The notes: a model not told the origin generated them from the sequence alone. Counted from the stretch's first letter, positions 8,619 through 18,719 are shown. The stretch is DNA of 64,000 nucleotides from an uncultured Collinsella sp. (GCA_934655755.1 CAKUHA010000001.1:348969-412968); one strand, 5' to 3'. Numbers and translations: made by a program.

Positions 8619-11333
8619 ATGGCAAAAGTCCGTGTGTCCACCCTGGCCAAAGAGTTCGGCATGACCTCCAAGGAACTGATGGGTCATCTCGCCGATATGA
8701 AGATTCCCGCTAAGTCCGCTTCCTCCGCCCTGGAGGACGCCTACGTCGCCATGGTCCGCAAGCAGCTCGCCTCGGTGATCGAGGCCCGCGCTAAGGAAGT
8801 CGAGGCCGCCAAGCAGGCCGAGGAGCAGGCCGCTGCCGCCGAGGAGGCCGCACGTGCCGCCGAGGCAGAGCGCGAGCGCATCGCTGCCGAGAAGGCTCGC
8901 GAGGAGGAGCGCCGCCAGTTCGCCGCCGCCCAGGCTGCCGAGGAGGCCGCCCGCGCCGAGGCCGAGGCCAAGAAGAAGGCCGAGCAGGAGCGCCTTGCCC
9001 GCGAGAAGGAGGAAGCTGCCCGCGAGGCCCAGCGCCGCGCCGTTCCCGCTTCCGACTCCGGTTCGCGTTTCCGTTCGCTGCTCGACCAGATCGCTGCGCA
9101 GGAGACCGTGCTCAAGGAGAAGAAGGACGCCGAGGACAAGGCCAAGGCCGAGCGCGCTGCCGAGCGCGGCAACCGTCGTGGCGGTAACAACGATCGTCGC
9201 GGTGGCCGTCGTAACGACCGCAACGGCTCCGACAACAACTCCGATCGCAACGCTTCCGAGAGCCGTCCGCACAGCCATCGCACCAATGCCAGCAACAACG
9301 TCGCTGCCGGCATGGACTTCCCCAACCCCGACAAGCAGGGCAAGGGCAAGAAGCGCAAGGGCGGTCACAACAACGAAGAGGACCACTACAGCCGCATGGC
9401 CCGCGAGGCCGAGGAGTACAGCCGCGAGAAGGTGCTCGAGGAGGCTCGTGCCGCCGTCGAGGAGGCCTCTCGCGAGTCCACCGGTCGCCGCAAGAAGCGC
9501 AAGGAGAAGCGCGAGCGCGAGGCTGCAAAGGCTCAGGAGGAGCGCAAGATTGAGGAGGCGCTGGCCCAGGGCGTGAACCCCGAGGACCTCGACGCCATCA
9601 AGGTCTCCCAGGGCGTTACCGTCCAGGAGCTCGCCGAGGCGCTCGATGTTCCGGCCAACGACATCATCAAGCGCCTGTTCCTGCTGGGCACGCCGCTTAC
9701 CATGACGCAGTCCATGTCCGACGACCTCGTCGAGCTCGTCGCCGACGACCTGGGCCGTCAGATCAAGATCATCACCCCCGAGGAGGAGAACACCTTCTCG
9801 TTCTACGACGATCCCGCCGACCTCAAGCCGCGCGCCCCGGTCGTCACCGTCATGGGCCACGTCGACCACGGCAAGACGAGCCTCCTCGACGCTATCCGTC
9901 ACACCGGCGTCGCTGCCGGCGAGGCGGGCGGCATTACGCAGGCCATCGGCGCTTCGCAGGTCATGATCAACGACCGCAAGATCACCTTCATCGATACCCC
10001 CGGTCACGCCACCTTTACGGCCATGCGTGCCCGCGGCGCCAAGGTGACCGACATCGTCATTCTGATCGTGGCTGCCGACGACGGCGTCATGCCCCAGACC
10101 ATCGAGTCGATCAACCACGCCAAGGCCGCCGGCGTTCCCATCGTTGTCGCCGTCAACAAGATCGATAAGCCGGGCGCCAATCCCGACCGCGTGCGCCAGG
10201 AGCTCACTGAGTACGGCATCATCCCCGAGGAGTGGGGCGGACAGAACATGTTCGTCAACATTTCGGCCAAGCAGAAGATCGGTATCGACGATCTGCTCGA
10301 GACCGTGCTGCTCCAGGCCGACGTGCTCGAGCTCAAGGCCAACCCCGATACCTTCGCTTCGGGCAATGTCCTCGAGGCTAAGCTCGACAAGGGTCGCGGC
10401 TCGGTTGCCACCGTGCTCGTGACCCGCGGTACCCTGCACGTGGGCGACACGCTGGTCGCCGGCCTCACCTATGGCCGCGTCCGCGCCATGCTCGACCCCA
10501 AGGGCAACGCCGTCACCGAGGCCGGTCCTTCCGACGCCGTCGAGATCCTGGGCCTGCAGTCCGTGCCCAACGCCGGCGACGAGTTCCGCGTGTTCGAGGA
10601 CGAGCGCGAGGCTCGCGCCCTTGCCGACGAGCGTTCGCTCAAGGCCCGTATCGAGGAGCAGAGCCGCGTGAAGCACGTGACGCTCGAGAACCTCTTCGAG
10701 ACCATCGCCGACGCCGAGGTCAAGGAGCTCAACCTTATCATCAAGGCCGACGTCCAGGGCTCCATCGAGGCCCTTCAGGACTCGCTCGACAAGATGGACC
10801 AGTCCGAGGTGCGCATCAACACGATCCATTCCGCCGTTGGCGCCATCAACGAGACCGACGTCGTCCTGGCCGACGCCTCCAACGCCATCATCATCGGCTT
10901 TGGCGTCCGTCCCGACGGTAAGGCCCGCTCCGCTGCCGAGCGCGAGGGTGTCGAGATCCGTTGCTACGACGTTATTTACAAGTGCCTCGAGGATCTCGAC
11001 GCTGCCCGTATCGGCATGCTCAAACCCACCGAGGTCGAGGTCTCCACGGGTACTGCGACCGTTCTGGACACCTTCAAGGTGCCCAAGGTTGGTATCGCCG
11101 CCGGTGTCCGCGTCGAGGAGGGCGAGATCGCCGCGACCGATTCCGTGCGCCTGGTGCGCGACGGTATCGTGGTCTTCAACGGCAAGATCGCCTCGATGCG
11201 CCACTACAAGGACGAGGCCAAGAGCCTCAAGAGTGGCTCCGAGGGCGGCATTGGCCTGGAGAACTTCCAGGACATCAAGCCCGGCGACACGATCGAGGGC
11301 TACCGTATCGACCAGGTTGCCCGTACCGAGTAG
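8619..11333 (+). CDS. infB: translation initiation factor IF-2
   Basis: GTPase that places fMet-tRNA on the ribosome. The 904-residue protein starts with the IF2-N domain ([21 protein letters not shown]). It continues with a long Ala/Glu/Arg-rich coiled-coil (about 40-170), an Asn/Arg/Gly-rich disordered stretch (about 185-235), and a second IF2-N segment ([21 protein letters not shown]). The GTPase domain has G1 GHVDHGKTS at about 413, G3 DTPGHATF and G4 NKID, and is followed by the conserved C-terminal domains. An AGGTGA site precedes the ATG. Two short hairpins without T-tracts (about 8535-8555 and 8582-8596) occupy the gap after nusA. Confidence 0.98.
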   Translation: MAKVRVSTLAKEFGMTSKELMGHLADMKIPAKSASSALEDAYVAMVRKQLASVIEARAKEVEAAKQAEEQAAAAEEAARAAEAERERIAAEKAREEERRQFAAAQAAEEAARAEAEAKKKAEQERLAREKEEAAREAQRRAVPASDSGSRFRSLLDQIAAQETVLKEKKDAEDKAKAERAAERGNRRGGNNDRRGGRRNDRNGSDNNSDRNASESRPHSHRTNASNNVAAGMDFPNPDKQGKGKKRKGGHNNEEDHYSRMAREAEEYSREKVLEEARAAVEEASRESTGRRKKRKEKREREAAKAQEERKIEEALAQGVNPEDLDAIKVSQGVTVQELAEALDVPANDIIKRLFLLGTPLTMTQSMSDDLVELVADDLGRQIKIITPEEENTFSFYDDPADLKPRAPVVTVMGHVDHGKTSLLDAIRHTGVAAGEAGGITQAIGASQVMINDRKITFIDTPGHATFTAMRARGAKVTDIVILIVAADDGVMPQTIESINHAKAAGVPIVVAVNKIDKPGANPDRVRQELTEYGIIPEEWGGQNMFVNISAKQKIGIDDLLETVLLQADVLELKANPDTFASGNVLEAKLDKGRGSVATVLVTRGTLHVGDTLVAGLTYGRVRAMLDPKGNAVTEAGPSDAVEILGLQSVPNAGDEFRVFEDEREARALADERSLKARIEEQSRVKHVTLENLFETIADAEVKELNLIIKADVQGSIEALQDSLDKMDQSEVRINTIHSAVGAINETDVVLADASNAIIIGFGVRPDGKARSAAEREGVEIRCYDVIYKCLEDLDAARIGMLKPTEVEVSTGTATVLDTFKVPKVGIAAGVRVEEGEIAATDSVRLVRDGIVVFNGKIASMRHYKDEAKSLKSGSEGGIGLENFQDIKPGDTIEGYRIDQVARTE

Positions 11334-11344
11334 GGGGTAGCGCT

Positions 11345-11755
11345 ATGAAGCAAACGCAGGCAACCCGCCGTCTGGGCGAGCAGCTTCGCGAGAAGCTCGG
11401 TTATATCCTGCTCTTTGAGGTTTCCGATCCGCGTCTCGACCTGGTCACCCTGACCGCGGTCGAGGTCGCGGTGGACCGTTCGTTCGCGCGCGTGTACGTG
11501 TCGTGCGATGCGAGCCGCTATGACGAGGTCATGGAGGCGCTCGCCAGCGCCAAGGGCCGCATCCGCAGCCTGTTGGCCCGCTCGCTCGATTGGCGCGTCA
11601 CGCCCGAGCTCGATTTTCGCATCGATCGCTCGACCGACGAGGCCGAGCGCATCACGCGTGCGCTGGAAAACGTTCCCGCCACGCTTGCGATCGAAAAGGA
11701 CGAGGACGGCTATCCCATAGCGGATGCCGCCCAGGAGGCAGCTTTAGATGACTAA
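11345..11755 (+). CDS. rbfA: 30S ribosome-binding factor RbfA
   Basis: Cold-shock and 16S maturation factor of 136 residues. TRRLGEQLREKLGYILLFEVSDPRL matches the family N-terminus, and VTLTAVEVAVDRSFARVYVS with RVTPELDFRIDRS gives the KH-fold core. It starts 11 nt after the infB stop behind a GGGGGTAG site. Its end overlaps the start of the next gene by 8 nt, indicating coupling. Confidence 0.95.
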   Translation: MKQTQATRRLGEQLREKLGYILLFEVSDPRLDLVTLTAVEVAVDRSFARVYVSCDASRYDEVMEALASAKGRIRSLLARSLDWRVTPELDFRIDRSTDEAERITRALENVPATLAIEKDEDGYPIADAAQEAALDD

Positions 11756-12791
11756 TTCCGCCGACCTCGCTTCGTGCGAGTCTGCAGATATTCAGCGACG
11801 CATCCTCGAGCTTATCGAGGGTGCGTCCTCCATTGCGATTTCGGGACATACGTCTCCCGACGGCGACGCCTTGGGTTCCGTGCTGGGCCTGGGCCTCTCG
11901 CTCATGAAGTTTTTCCCCAACAAGGACATTGCGCTGCTGCTGGCAGACGATGATCCGGTTCCGCGCATTTACCGCTTTATGGAGGGCTCCGATCGCCTGG
12001 TGCCGGCATCTGCGTTCACTGGCAATCCTGACCTGTTCATTTCGGTGGACGTGCCGGTTGTCGAGCGCCTGAACAACTCCGCCGAGGTGCTCCGCCGCTC
12101 GTCGCATGTGGTGTGCTTCGATCACCATCCGGCGCGCGAGGAGTTTGCCGAGCTGAGTCTGAGGTGCATCGATGCTGCGGCCTGCGCCATGATCATCGAC
12201 CGCTTCTTGGACAATTGCGGCATTGTCGCACGTGACAACATCGCGACCTGCCTGCTGTGCGGCCTGGTGACCGATACCGGTCGTTTTCAGTACCAGAACG
12301 CCGATGCCGCCGCGTTCCATGCCGCGTCGCGCCTGGTCGCTCACGGTGCCGATCCCGCACGCGTCGCGCTCGAGGTCTACCAGAGCATGCGTGTCGAGTT
12401 CTTGCACCTCAAGTCCATCGTTATGGGCCGCATCAAGACGGTGGCTCACGGGCGCGTGGCGTATAGCTATGCGTACCAGAGCGACCTCGAGGCCTGCGGT
12501 GTGACTTCGGATGAGTGCGATGGCCTAGTCGACGTGGTTCGCTCGGTGATGGGCGTCGAGGTCTGCCTGTTCCTGAAGGGCATTGAGGGCGATACCAAGG
12601 TGCGCGGCAATCTGCGTTCCAAGGGCGACCTCAATGTGTCCGAGATCGCTGCTGCCTTTGGCGGAGGCGGGCATCCCGCGGCCGCCGGTTTCTCTAACAA
12701 CGGAACGATTCTCGAGACGCTCACCGCGGCACTTCCCATGCTGGCCGAGCTGGTAGGGGAGGATCCCGCTTCGGTGACCGTCGAGCTCTAA
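11748..12791 (+). CDS. nrnA: DHH/DHHA1 phosphoesterase, NrnA-like
   Basis: Probable oligoribonuclease and 3'-phosphoadenosine 5'-phosphate phosphatase (NanoRNase A family). The metal-binding motifs are present: HTSPDGDALGS (about residues 31-41), the aspartate in VSVDVPV, and the DHH signature in CFDHHPA (about 125). The DHHA1 substrate domain carries the GGGGHPAAAGF motif near residue 303. The length of 347 residues is near the family norm of about 320. It lies between rbfA and truB, a common arrangement in Gram-positive bacteria. Confidence 0.92.
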   Translation: MTNSADLASCESADIQRRILELIEGASSIAISGHTSPDGDALGSVLGLGLSLMKFFPNKDIALLLADDDPVPRIYRFMEGSDRLVPASAFTGNPDLFISVDVPVVERLNNSAEVLRRSSHVVCFDHHPAREEFAELSLRCIDAAACAMIIDRFLDNCGIVARDNIATCLLCGLVTDTGRFQYQNADAAAFHAASRLVAHGADPARVALEVYQSMRVEFLHLKSIVMGRIKTVAHGRVAYSYAYQSDLEACGVTSDECDGLVDVVRSVMGVEVCLFLKGIEGDTKVRGNLRSKGDLNVSEIAAAFGGGGHPAAAGFSNNGTILETLTAALPMLAELVGEDPASVTVEL

Positions 12792-12806
12792 CATTTTGGA
12801 TGGTAC

Positions 12807-13739
12807 ATGGCTCGTCGTACGCCTTCTCAATTAAATATGCTGCTCGCCGTCGATAAGCCGGTGGGCTGTACGTCCCACGATGTGGTCTCGCAGTGCCGGC
12901 GCGCCCTCCATGAGCGGCGCGTCGGCCATGCCGGTACGCTCGACCCCATGGCCTCGGGTGTCATGGTGGTGGGCGTGGGGCAGGCCACGCGCCTGCTGGG
13001 CATGCTCACGCTCGATACCAAAAGCTACGTCGCCGACATTTCGTTTGGCGCCGAGACCAATACCGATGACGCGGAGGGCGAAGCCGTCCGCACGGTTGCC
13101 GTTGCTCCTGAGTTGCGCGATCCCGCCTATGCCCGCGAGCGCTTGGCTGCCATGCTGGGCCCACAGATGCAGGTGCCGCCGGCGTTTTCGGCCATCTCGG
13201 TCAACGGCGTTCGCGCCTACAAGTCTGCTCGCGAGGGCAATGCTGTTGACCTGCCCCCGCGCCCCGTCGAGGTCTACGCCGCCGACCTGATCGCCGTGAG
13301 TGGCGAGGGCGATACGTGTGTGTGGACCGTGGCGTTTTCGGTAAGCAAGGGCACCTATATCCGTGCGCTCGCTCGCGACTTGGGCCGCGCCTGCGATAGC
13401 GCTGCGCATATTTCCGCGTTGCGCCGCACCGCGTCCGGTGTTGTTTCTATCGGCACCTGCCATGCGGTGGAGGAGCTCTCTCCTGAGTCCGCTGCCGGCT
13501 TCGCCCTGGACCCTATTGCCGCTTTGGGTGCAACGCGCGTCGATTTGCCGGGCGACCTTGCCGACGACCTGCTGTGCGGTCGCCGCATTCCCGTTGAGCG
13601 CGCGCTCGCGGCTTTCGATGCGTCGAAGGCACCGTTTGCGCTCGTGCTCGATGGGGGGCTCAAAGCGCTCGCCCGTATTGAGGGCGGCCGCTTTGTCATG
13701 GAGCATGTCTTTCCGCAGGCGATCGGCGGTGTTCGATGA
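12807..13739 (+). CDS. truB: tRNA pseudouridine-55 synthase TruB
   Basis: Makes pseudouridine 55 in the T-loop of tRNAs. The catalytic motif HAGTLDPMASG contains Asp46, with the N-terminal DKPVGCTSHDVV and the downstream KSYVADISFGAETNTDD and GTYIRALARDLG motifs all intact. It is 310 residues long. Its stop codon overlaps the ribF start as ATGATG/TGA, so the two are coupled. Confidence 0.96.
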   Translation: MARRTPSQLNMLLAVDKPVGCTSHDVVSQCRRALHERRVGHAGTLDPMASGVMVVGVGQATRLLGMLTLDTKSYVADISFGAETNTDDAEGEAVRTVAVAPELRDPAYARERLAAMLGPQMQVPPAFSAISVNGVRAYKSAREGNAVDLPPRPVEVYAADLIAVSGEGDTCVWTVAFSVSKGTYIRALARDLGRACDSAAHISALRRTASGVVSIGTCHAVEELSPESAAGFALDPIAALGATRVDLPGDLADDLLCGRRIPVERALAAFDASKAPFALVLDGGLKALARIEGGRFVMEHVFPQAIGGVR

Positions 13740-14743
13740 TGCTGGCCGCTCGCGAGCTCGCGCGTATCTTTTTCGCGGGCGAGCCGGATGAGGCCCGTAT
13801 CGTTTCTGCCGATGCATTTGATGGGTGTGCGAGCTTAGGTGCGGCGTCGATTGCCATCGGCGTGTTCGATGGTGTGCACCGGGGGCATCGCGAGCTTATT
13901 GACGCGGTTGTTCGCGACGCACGTACTCACGGTTGCCGCGCGGTTGTGGTCACGTTCGATCCCGACCCGGACGTCGTGGTGAGTCCTTCGCCCGCACAAA
14001 AATTGATGACGACGGCCGACCGTCTGCATGCCCTGGCTCAGACCGGGGTCGATGCGGTGGTGGCCGTTCCCTTTACGCCCGCCGTGGCCGCGCTCGACCA
14101 TGTCGGTTTTCTCGCACTGCTGTCGCGCGTGGTCGACATTCGCTCGATTCGCGTCGGTAGCGACTTTAGGCTCGGCCGCGGTGGCGCCTCGGGCGTTGCC
14201 GAGATGCGTGCCTGGGGTTCCGAGCGCGGCGTTGACGTGCACGGCCACGATCTGCTCTGCGTCGACGGGCAGACCATCTGCGCCACCCGCATTCGTCATG
14301 AGCTGGGGCAGGGCCACGTGGGGCTTGCTGCCGAGCTGCTCGGCCGTCCCTATATGTTGCGCGGCGTTGTAGCGGCCGGGCGTCACGAGGGCTCCGACAT
14401 GGGCTTTCCCACGGCAAACATCCAGGTGCCCGACGGCATTCAGGTTCCTGCCGATGGCGTTTACGAGGGTCTAGTGCTGGTCGACGATACCGTATGGCCT
14501 GCCGCCGTTAACATGGGCCTGCCGCCGACGTATGCCGACGATGCCGCCTCGGCGCATCTCGAGGCCAACTTGATCGGCTATGCGGGCGACCTGTACGGCG
14601 CTTCCGTGTCGCTGGCGTTTACGCGTTGGCTGCGCCCGTCGCGCGTGTTCGATTCGCTGGACGAGTTGATCGCGACCGTCGAGGGTAATATCGAGGATAT
14701 TCGTCAACATTTGGGTGAGCAGGGGGTGAACATCCGTGATTAG
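13736..14743 (+). CDS. ribF: bifunctional riboflavin kinase / FAD synthetase
   Basis: Makes FMN from riboflavin and then FAD. The nucleotidyltransferase half carries GVFDGVHRGH (residues 42-51) and the ATP-binding RIGSDFR-type segment (RVGSDFRLGRGG). The C-terminal flavokinase half has the HEGSDMGFPTANIQ motif and the NMGLPPTY segment. The length of 335 residues is slightly above the typical 310. It overlaps truB by 4 nt and dnaG by 8 nt. Confidence 0.96.
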   Translation: MMLAARELARIFFAGEPDEARIVSADAFDGCASLGAASIAIGVFDGVHRGHRELIDAVVRDARTHGCRAVVVTFDPDPDVVVSPSPAQKLMTTADRLHALAQTGVDAVVAVPFTPAVAALDHVGFLALLSRVVDIRSIRVGSDFRLGRGGASGVAEMRAWGSERGVDVHGHDLLCVDGQTICATRIRHELGQGHVGLAAELLGRPYMLRGVVAAGRHEGSDMGFPTANIQVPDGIQVPADGVYEGLVLVDDTVWPAAVNMGLPPTYADDAASAHLEANLIGYAGDLYGASVSLAFTRWLRPSRVFDSLDELIATVEGNIEDIRQHLGEQGVNIRD

Positions 14744-16874
14744 TGATGAGGAAAAAGACCAGGTACGCGCTGCGTCTGACCTGGTTGCCATCGTGCAGGA
14801 AACGGTTGAGCTCAAGCCCCGAGGCCATGAGTTTTGGGGTTGCTGCCCCTTCCATGGCGAAAAGACCCCGTCCTTTCACATTATCCCTGCCACGCAGGTG
14901 TGGCACTGCTTTGGCTGCGGCGAGGGCGGCGACGTCTTCACCTATATCATGAAGCGCGAGAACCTGAGCTTTCCCGAGTCGATTCGCTATTTGGCCGATC
15001 GTGCCGGCATTGAACTGCATGATACCGGCGCCCGCCGCGAGCGCGGCACCAAACGCGCCCGTATCTATGACCTGTGTGCCGAGACCGCCCAGTTCTACCA
15101 CACCATGCTCATGCGTGGTAAGGACAGCCGCCCGCGCGAGTACTTTGCCAGCCGCGGTATGGGTGGCGACGTCTGCCGTCGCTATTGTCTGGGCTTCGCT
15201 CCAGGCCGCAATATGCTCGTCGCTCATCTGTCGCAGGCGGGCTTTACCCCGCAGGAGATGATTGACGCCAACGTGGCCGTGAGTCGCGGGCGCGGACAGC
15301 TTGCCGATCGCTTTTACGACCGCGTGATGTTTCCCATCTTTGACGAGCAGGGCCACAACATCGCCTTTGGCGGTCGCATTATGGGAGACGGCCAGCCCAA
15401 GTACCTCAACACCGCCGAGACGAGCGTGTTCCATAAAAAGCGAAATCTCTACGGCTTTAACTGGGCCAAGGAGTTTATCGTCGCGCAGGATTCCGCCATC
15501 GTGGTGGAGGGCTATACCGATTGCATCGCCTGTTGGGAGGCGGGGATCAAAAACGTCGTCGCCACGTTGGGCACGGCGTTGACGGAGCATCATGTGAAGA
15601 CGCTCACCCGCTTTGCCAAGCGTATTGTCTATATGTTCGACGGCGATGCTGCCGGTCAAAAGGCCGCCCGTCGCGCGATTCAGTTTATCGAGCAGGATTC
15701 GATGGACTTGCGCTGCGTGGTGCTGCCCGACGGCAACGATCCCATGGAGTTCATCACGGCGCATGGTGGCGAGGCACTGCAGGCGCGCATCGATGCGGCC
15801 GAGCCTCTCATGGACTTTGTATACCGTTCGCTGCAGGAGTCGAGCGACATCACCACGCCGGGCGGTCGCGCGAAGGCGCTCGAGGACGCGCTGACGCTCA
15901 TCTATCCGCTGCGCGACAGCTATATGATTGACACGTACTTTATCCAGATTGCCGACCTGCTTGGCTTGGATCTGGAGACGGTGCGCGCGAGCTCGGGCCG
16001 CGTGTTTCGCGATGTCGCCAAGCGTGAAGATGCGGAGCGCCGCCGTGAGCAGAATTACGAGCGCCAGCGCGCGCAGGCCGAGCGCGCGGGCGATGCCGGC
16101 GGCCGTATGTCCACTGGTACCGGTGGGCGTTCGGCGGCATCGCGCGACGCCGGTCGCGGCGCCTGGGCGGCCGGTGCGACGCCGCCGGTGTCCGTACCGG
16201 CGGAGGAAGAGCCGTACGACTACGTGCCACTCGATGCCTATGTTGCGGCTCCGGTCGAGGTCGTCGACGACCTGCCGCCGATTGACGTGCCGGCGGGAAT
16301 GGATGGGTCCGTGCCCGTTGCCGATAGTTCGGGCGCGGCGGCGGTTCCGTCGATGTCGATCGTGTTGACCGATCTGGAGCGTAAGTCTCTAGCGGGGGAG
16401 CGCGAGCTTCTGACCATGCTTACCAGCTATCCCGACCTTTTCCGTACATACGCCGATCGCATCTGTTCGATCGAGTGGGTCGACCCGCGCCACGAGTCCA
16501 TTGCCTGGGCCGTGCTGGCTACGCCGCCGGGTACCGATCCCGCGGCGTGCATGGATGCGGCACGAGCGGTGTGCCCCGAGGCGGCAACGCTTGTCAGCGC
16601 CGGGCGCATCTCGGCAACGAGCAAGCACCCGACCGAGACGAACATTGTCTTTATGCTCGACACGCTCGAGCTCTACACCATCAAGCGTCGTATGCGTGCC
16701 GCGCAGGCAAAACTGCGCTGGGACCATTCGCTCGACGACGAGGCACGGCGTGTACTGACCATGCAGGCGGTGCAGGATACGCAGCGCCAACGCGAGCTCG
16801 AGAAGTCGATCGGCGGCGTGGCAGACCCGTTCCGTTTGCTCGGTTTGGAGACTGTGGGCGCCGATCAGGCCTAG
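14736..16874 (+). CDS. dnaG: DNA primase DnaG
   Basis: Synthesises RNA primers at the replication fork. The CHC2 zinc site is Cys37, His40, Cys58, Cys61 (CCPFHGEKTPSFH...CFGCG). The Toprim core has Glu258 (VVEGYTD) and Asp302/Asp304 (FDGDAAG). A Gly/Arg/Ala-rich linker (about 440-490) precedes the helical DnaB-interacting domain. The start is GTG at 14736, inside the ribF end. The length of 712 residues is somewhat long because of the linker. rpoD follows after 110 nt, an order known from the classical macromolecular-synthesis operon. Confidence 0.96.
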   Translation: MISDEEKDQVRAASDLVAIVQETVELKPRGHEFWGCCPFHGEKTPSFHIIPATQVWHCFGCGEGGDVFTYIMKRENLSFPESIRYLADRAGIELHDTGARRERGTKRARIYDLCAETAQFYHTMLMRGKDSRPREYFASRGMGGDVCRRYCLGFAPGRNMLVAHLSQAGFTPQEMIDANVAVSRGRGQLADRFYDRVMFPIFDEQGHNIAFGGRIMGDGQPKYLNTAETSVFHKKRNLYGFNWAKEFIVAQDSAIVVEGYTDCIACWEAGIKNVVATLGTALTEHHVKTLTRFAKRIVYMFDGDAAGQKAARRAIQFIEQDSMDLRCVVLPDGNDPMEFITAHGGEALQARIDAAEPLMDFVYRSLQESSDITTPGGRAKALEDALTLIYPLRDSYMIDTYFIQIADLLGLDLETVRASSGRVFRDVAKREDAERRREQNYERQRAQAERAGDAGGRMSTGTGGRSAASRDAGRGAWAAGATPPVSVPAEEEPYDYVPLDAYVAAPVEVVDDLPPIDVPAGMDGSVPVADSSGAAAVPSMSIVLTDLERKSLAGERELLTMLTSYPDLFRTYADRICSIEWVDPRHESIAWAVLATPPGTDPAACMDAARAVCPEAATLVSAGRISATSKHPTETNIVFMLDTLELYTIKRRMRAAQAKLRWDHSLDDEARRVLTMQAVQDTQRQRELEKSIGGVADPFRLLGLETVGADQA

Positions 16875-16943
16875 ATGTTGTGGTCAACCAGCGTATTCTC
16901 GCCTATATCCAGTCTTTATTTTGGGTATAGACGGGTATGTGTG

Positions 16944-16952
16944 TGCTAAAGT
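16944..16952 (+). promoter_or_regulatory. possible extended -10 promoter of rpoD
   Basis: TG-C-TAAAGT (16944-16952) fits an extended -10 element 33 nt before the rpoD start. The nearest TTGGGT (16921) is 20 bp away, so there is no well-spaced -35 box. Confidence 0.35.
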
Positions 16953-16984
16953 AATGAGTCCTGTGGACTATGAAGGGAGAATCT

Positions 16985-18334
16985 GTGCCAAAAAAGACTG
17001 AGAGCACGGGTACTGGGCTGGAATCCTACGTTGCAAAGCTCATGGGCAACGGCTCAAACAGGACTTCGGTAACCGAGGACGAGATTCAGGTCGCCCTGAA
17101 GGATATCGATGTTTCCGACGAGCAGCTCACCGCGGTGTATTCCGCGCTGCGCAACAGCGGCATCCAGATTATCTCCGCGAGCGGCAACGACGACGCCCCC
17201 ATGGACGTCGACGATGACGATAACAATACCGATACCGACGATTTCGATGACGACGACGAGCACGATTCCGGCTCGCTCGACGATCACGAGCTCAAGATGG
17301 CCCGTCAGGCCGATGCCGAGATGGGCTCTTCTAAGAGCAAGAAGAAGCGTACCGTGCGCACGTCCCGCTCGCGTTCGCGCGTGCGCGGCATCGATGCCTC
17401 CACGGTGATGCTGACCGGCGACCCGGTCCGTATGTACCTCAAGGAGATCGGTAAGGTTGACCTGCTGACCGCATCCGAAGAGGTCGACCTGGCCATGAAG
17501 ATCGAGGCCGGTCTCGAGGCCACCGAGAAGCTCGAGGCTGCCGATGCCGGCGAGATTGAGCTCACCCGCGCCGAGATGCGTCGCCTCACGCGTATCGAGA
17601 ACGTCGGTCTTGAGGCCAAGCAGGCGCTTATTAGTGCCAACCTGCGTCTGGTCGTCTCCATCGCCAAGCGCTATGTCGGTCGCGGTATGCTGTTCCTGGA
17701 CCTGATCCAGGAGGGAAACCTCGGCCTGATCCGCGCCGTCGAGAAGTTCGACTACCAGAAGGGCTTCAAGTTCTCCACGTACGCTACGTGGTGGATCCGT
17801 CAGGCCATCACGCGCGCCATCGCCGACCAGGCCCGTACCATCCGTATTCCCGTGCACATGGTCGAGACCATCAACAAGCTCGTCCGCGTGCAGCGTCAGC
17901 TCCTCCAGGACCTGGGTCGCGACCCGACCCCCGAGGAGATCGGTGCCGAGATGGACATGAGCGCCGACCGCGTCCGCGAGATCCAGAAGATTTCGCAGGA
18001 GCCCGTGTCGCTCGAGACCCCCATCGGCGAGGAAGAGGATTCCCAGCTGGGTGACTTCATCGAGGACTCCCAGGCTATCGTCCCGCCCGATGCGGCCAGC
18101 TTCTCCATGCTGCAGGAGCAGCTCACCCAGGTGCTCGATTCGCTTGCCGATCGTGAGCGCAAGGTTATCGAGCTGCGCTTTGGCCTTGTCGATGGACATC
18201 CCCGTACGCTCGAGGAAGTCGGTCGCGAGTTTGGCGTCACGCGCGAGCGTATCCGCCAGATCGAGTCCAAGACCCTGGCCAAGCTCCGCCACCCGAGCCG
18301 CAGCAGCAAGCTGAAGGACTACATCGAGTCATAA
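16985..18334 (+). CDS. rpoD: primary sigma factor RpoD/SigA
   Basis: Housekeeping sigma factor of 449 residues. Region 1.2 ([22 protein letters not shown]), regions 2.1-2.4 ([34 protein letters not shown]), region 3 ([12 protein letters not shown]) and region 4.2 ([20 protein letters not shown]) are all intact. The N-terminus has a short region 1.1-like part and a very acidic Asp-rich stretch. I place the start at GTG 16985 because the AGGGAG ribosome site lies just before it, inside the longer open frame that begins with ATG at 16970. Confidence 0.97.
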   Translation: MPKKTESTGTGLESYVAKLMGNGSNRTSVTEDEIQVALKDIDVSDEQLTAVYSALRNSGIQIISASGNDDAPMDVDDDDNNTDTDDFDDDDEHDSGSLDDHELKMARQADAEMGSSKSKKKRTVRTSRSRSRVRGIDASTVMLTGDPVRMYLKEIGKVDLLTASEEVDLAMKIEAGLEATEKLEAADAGEIELTRAEMRRLTRIENVGLEAKQALISANLRLVVSIAKRYVGRGMLFLDLIQEGNLGLIRAVEKFDYQKGFKFSTYATWWIRQAITRAIADQARTIRIPVHMVETINKLVRVQRQLLQDLGRDPTPEEIGAEMDMSADRVREIQKISQEPVSLETPIGEEEDSQLGDFIEDSQAIVPPDAASFSMLQEQLTQVLDSLADRERKVIELRFGLVDGHPRTLEEVGREFGVTRERIRQIESKTLAKLRHPSRSSKLKDYIES

Positions 18335-18347
18335 CCTCGCAAGCAAG

Positions 18348-18381
18348 AAGCGCCCTCAAGCACATCCGCTTAGGGGCGCTT
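18348..18381 (+). terminator. terminator after rpoD
   Basis: AAGCGCCC (18348-18355) pairs with GGGCGCTT (18374-18381), with three more pairs in the loop (AAG/CTT). The T-tract is short, so efficiency is uncertain. Confidence 0.55.
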
Positions 18382-18386
18382 TCATG

Positions 18387-18414
18387 TGGTCATTGGGGAC
18401 GTCCCCAATGACTA
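18387..18414. repeat. GGGAC-type palindrome, copy 1
   Basis: The perfect inverted repeat CATTGGGGAC/GTCCCCAATG (18391-18410) extends by further pairs to 18387-18414. The same 20-nt core recurs at 38671-38690. It lies between the rpoD terminator and the tRNA promoter. Confidence 0.6.
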
Positions 18415-18440
18415 GGTCGGAAAAATTCTTAAAAAAGTTC

Positions 18441-18468
18441 TTGCCCTGAGCTGATTCGTCCGTATAAT
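18441..18468 (+). promoter_or_regulatory. promoter of the tRNA-Asn genes
   Basis: -35 box TTGCCC (18441-18446), 16-bp spacer, perfect -10 box TATAAT (18463-18468), 31 nt before the first tRNA. Confidence 0.75.
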
Positions 18469-18498
18469 AAACTTCGTTGCTTGAGAGCACGCACCTAT

Positions 18499-18573
18499 TC
18501 CTCGGTAGCTCAATGGTAGAGCACGCGGCTGTTAACCGCGCTGTTGTAGGTTCGAGTCCTACCCGGGGAGCCA
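18499..18573 (+). tRNA. tRNA-Asn (GTT)
   Basis: A complete cloverleaf of 75 nt: acceptor TCCTCGG/CCGGGGA, D-arm AGCTCAATGGTAGAGC, anticodon stem CGCGG/CCGCG around the loop CTGTTAA (anticodon GTT), T-arm GTAGGTTCGAGTCCTAC, discriminator G and an encoded CCA end. Confidence 0.97.
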
Positions 18574-18582
18574 GAATTTCTC

Positions 18583-18603
18583 AGCCCATTCCGCTGGGCT
18601 TTT
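18583..18603 (+). terminator. small hairpin between the two tRNA genes
   Basis: AGCCCA-TTCCGC-TGGGCT followed by a short T-run. It may be a weak terminator or a processing signal in the spacer of the tRNA pair. Confidence 0.4.
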
Positions 18604-18607
18604 AAAT

Positions 18608-18682
18608 TCCTCGGTAGCTCAATGGTAGAGCACGCGGCTGTTAACCGCGCTGTTGTAGGTTCGAGTCCTACCCGGGGAGCCA
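18608..18682 (+). tRNA. tRNA-Asn (GTT), second identical copy
   Basis: Identical over all 75 nt to the copy at 18499-18573, including the encoded CCA. The two genes are 34 nt apart and probably share the upstream promoter. Confidence 0.97.
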
Positions 18683-18689
18683 GGTTGTA

Positions 18690-18719
18690 AAACCCGTCGC
18701 TTATGCGGCGGGTTTTTTT
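18690..18719 (+). terminator. terminator of the tRNA-Asn pair
   Basis: AAACCCGTCGC pairs with GCGGCGGGTTT (TTAT loop, one G-U pair), followed by a T7 run. Confidence 0.85.

Noticed and set aside
8780..9060. Tandem repeat in infB.
   Set aside because: The repetitive GAGGCC-like codons encode the normal Ala/Glu-rich coiled coil of IF-2, not a DNA repeat.
8580..11204. An 874-codon minus-strand frame opposite infB.
   Set aside because: Low-complexity Leu/Gly/Val/Ala composition produced by reading the infB codons backwards.
16970..16984. rpoD start at ATG 16970.
   Set aside because: The ribosome site AGGGAG lies inside this stretch and fits GTG 16985 instead.
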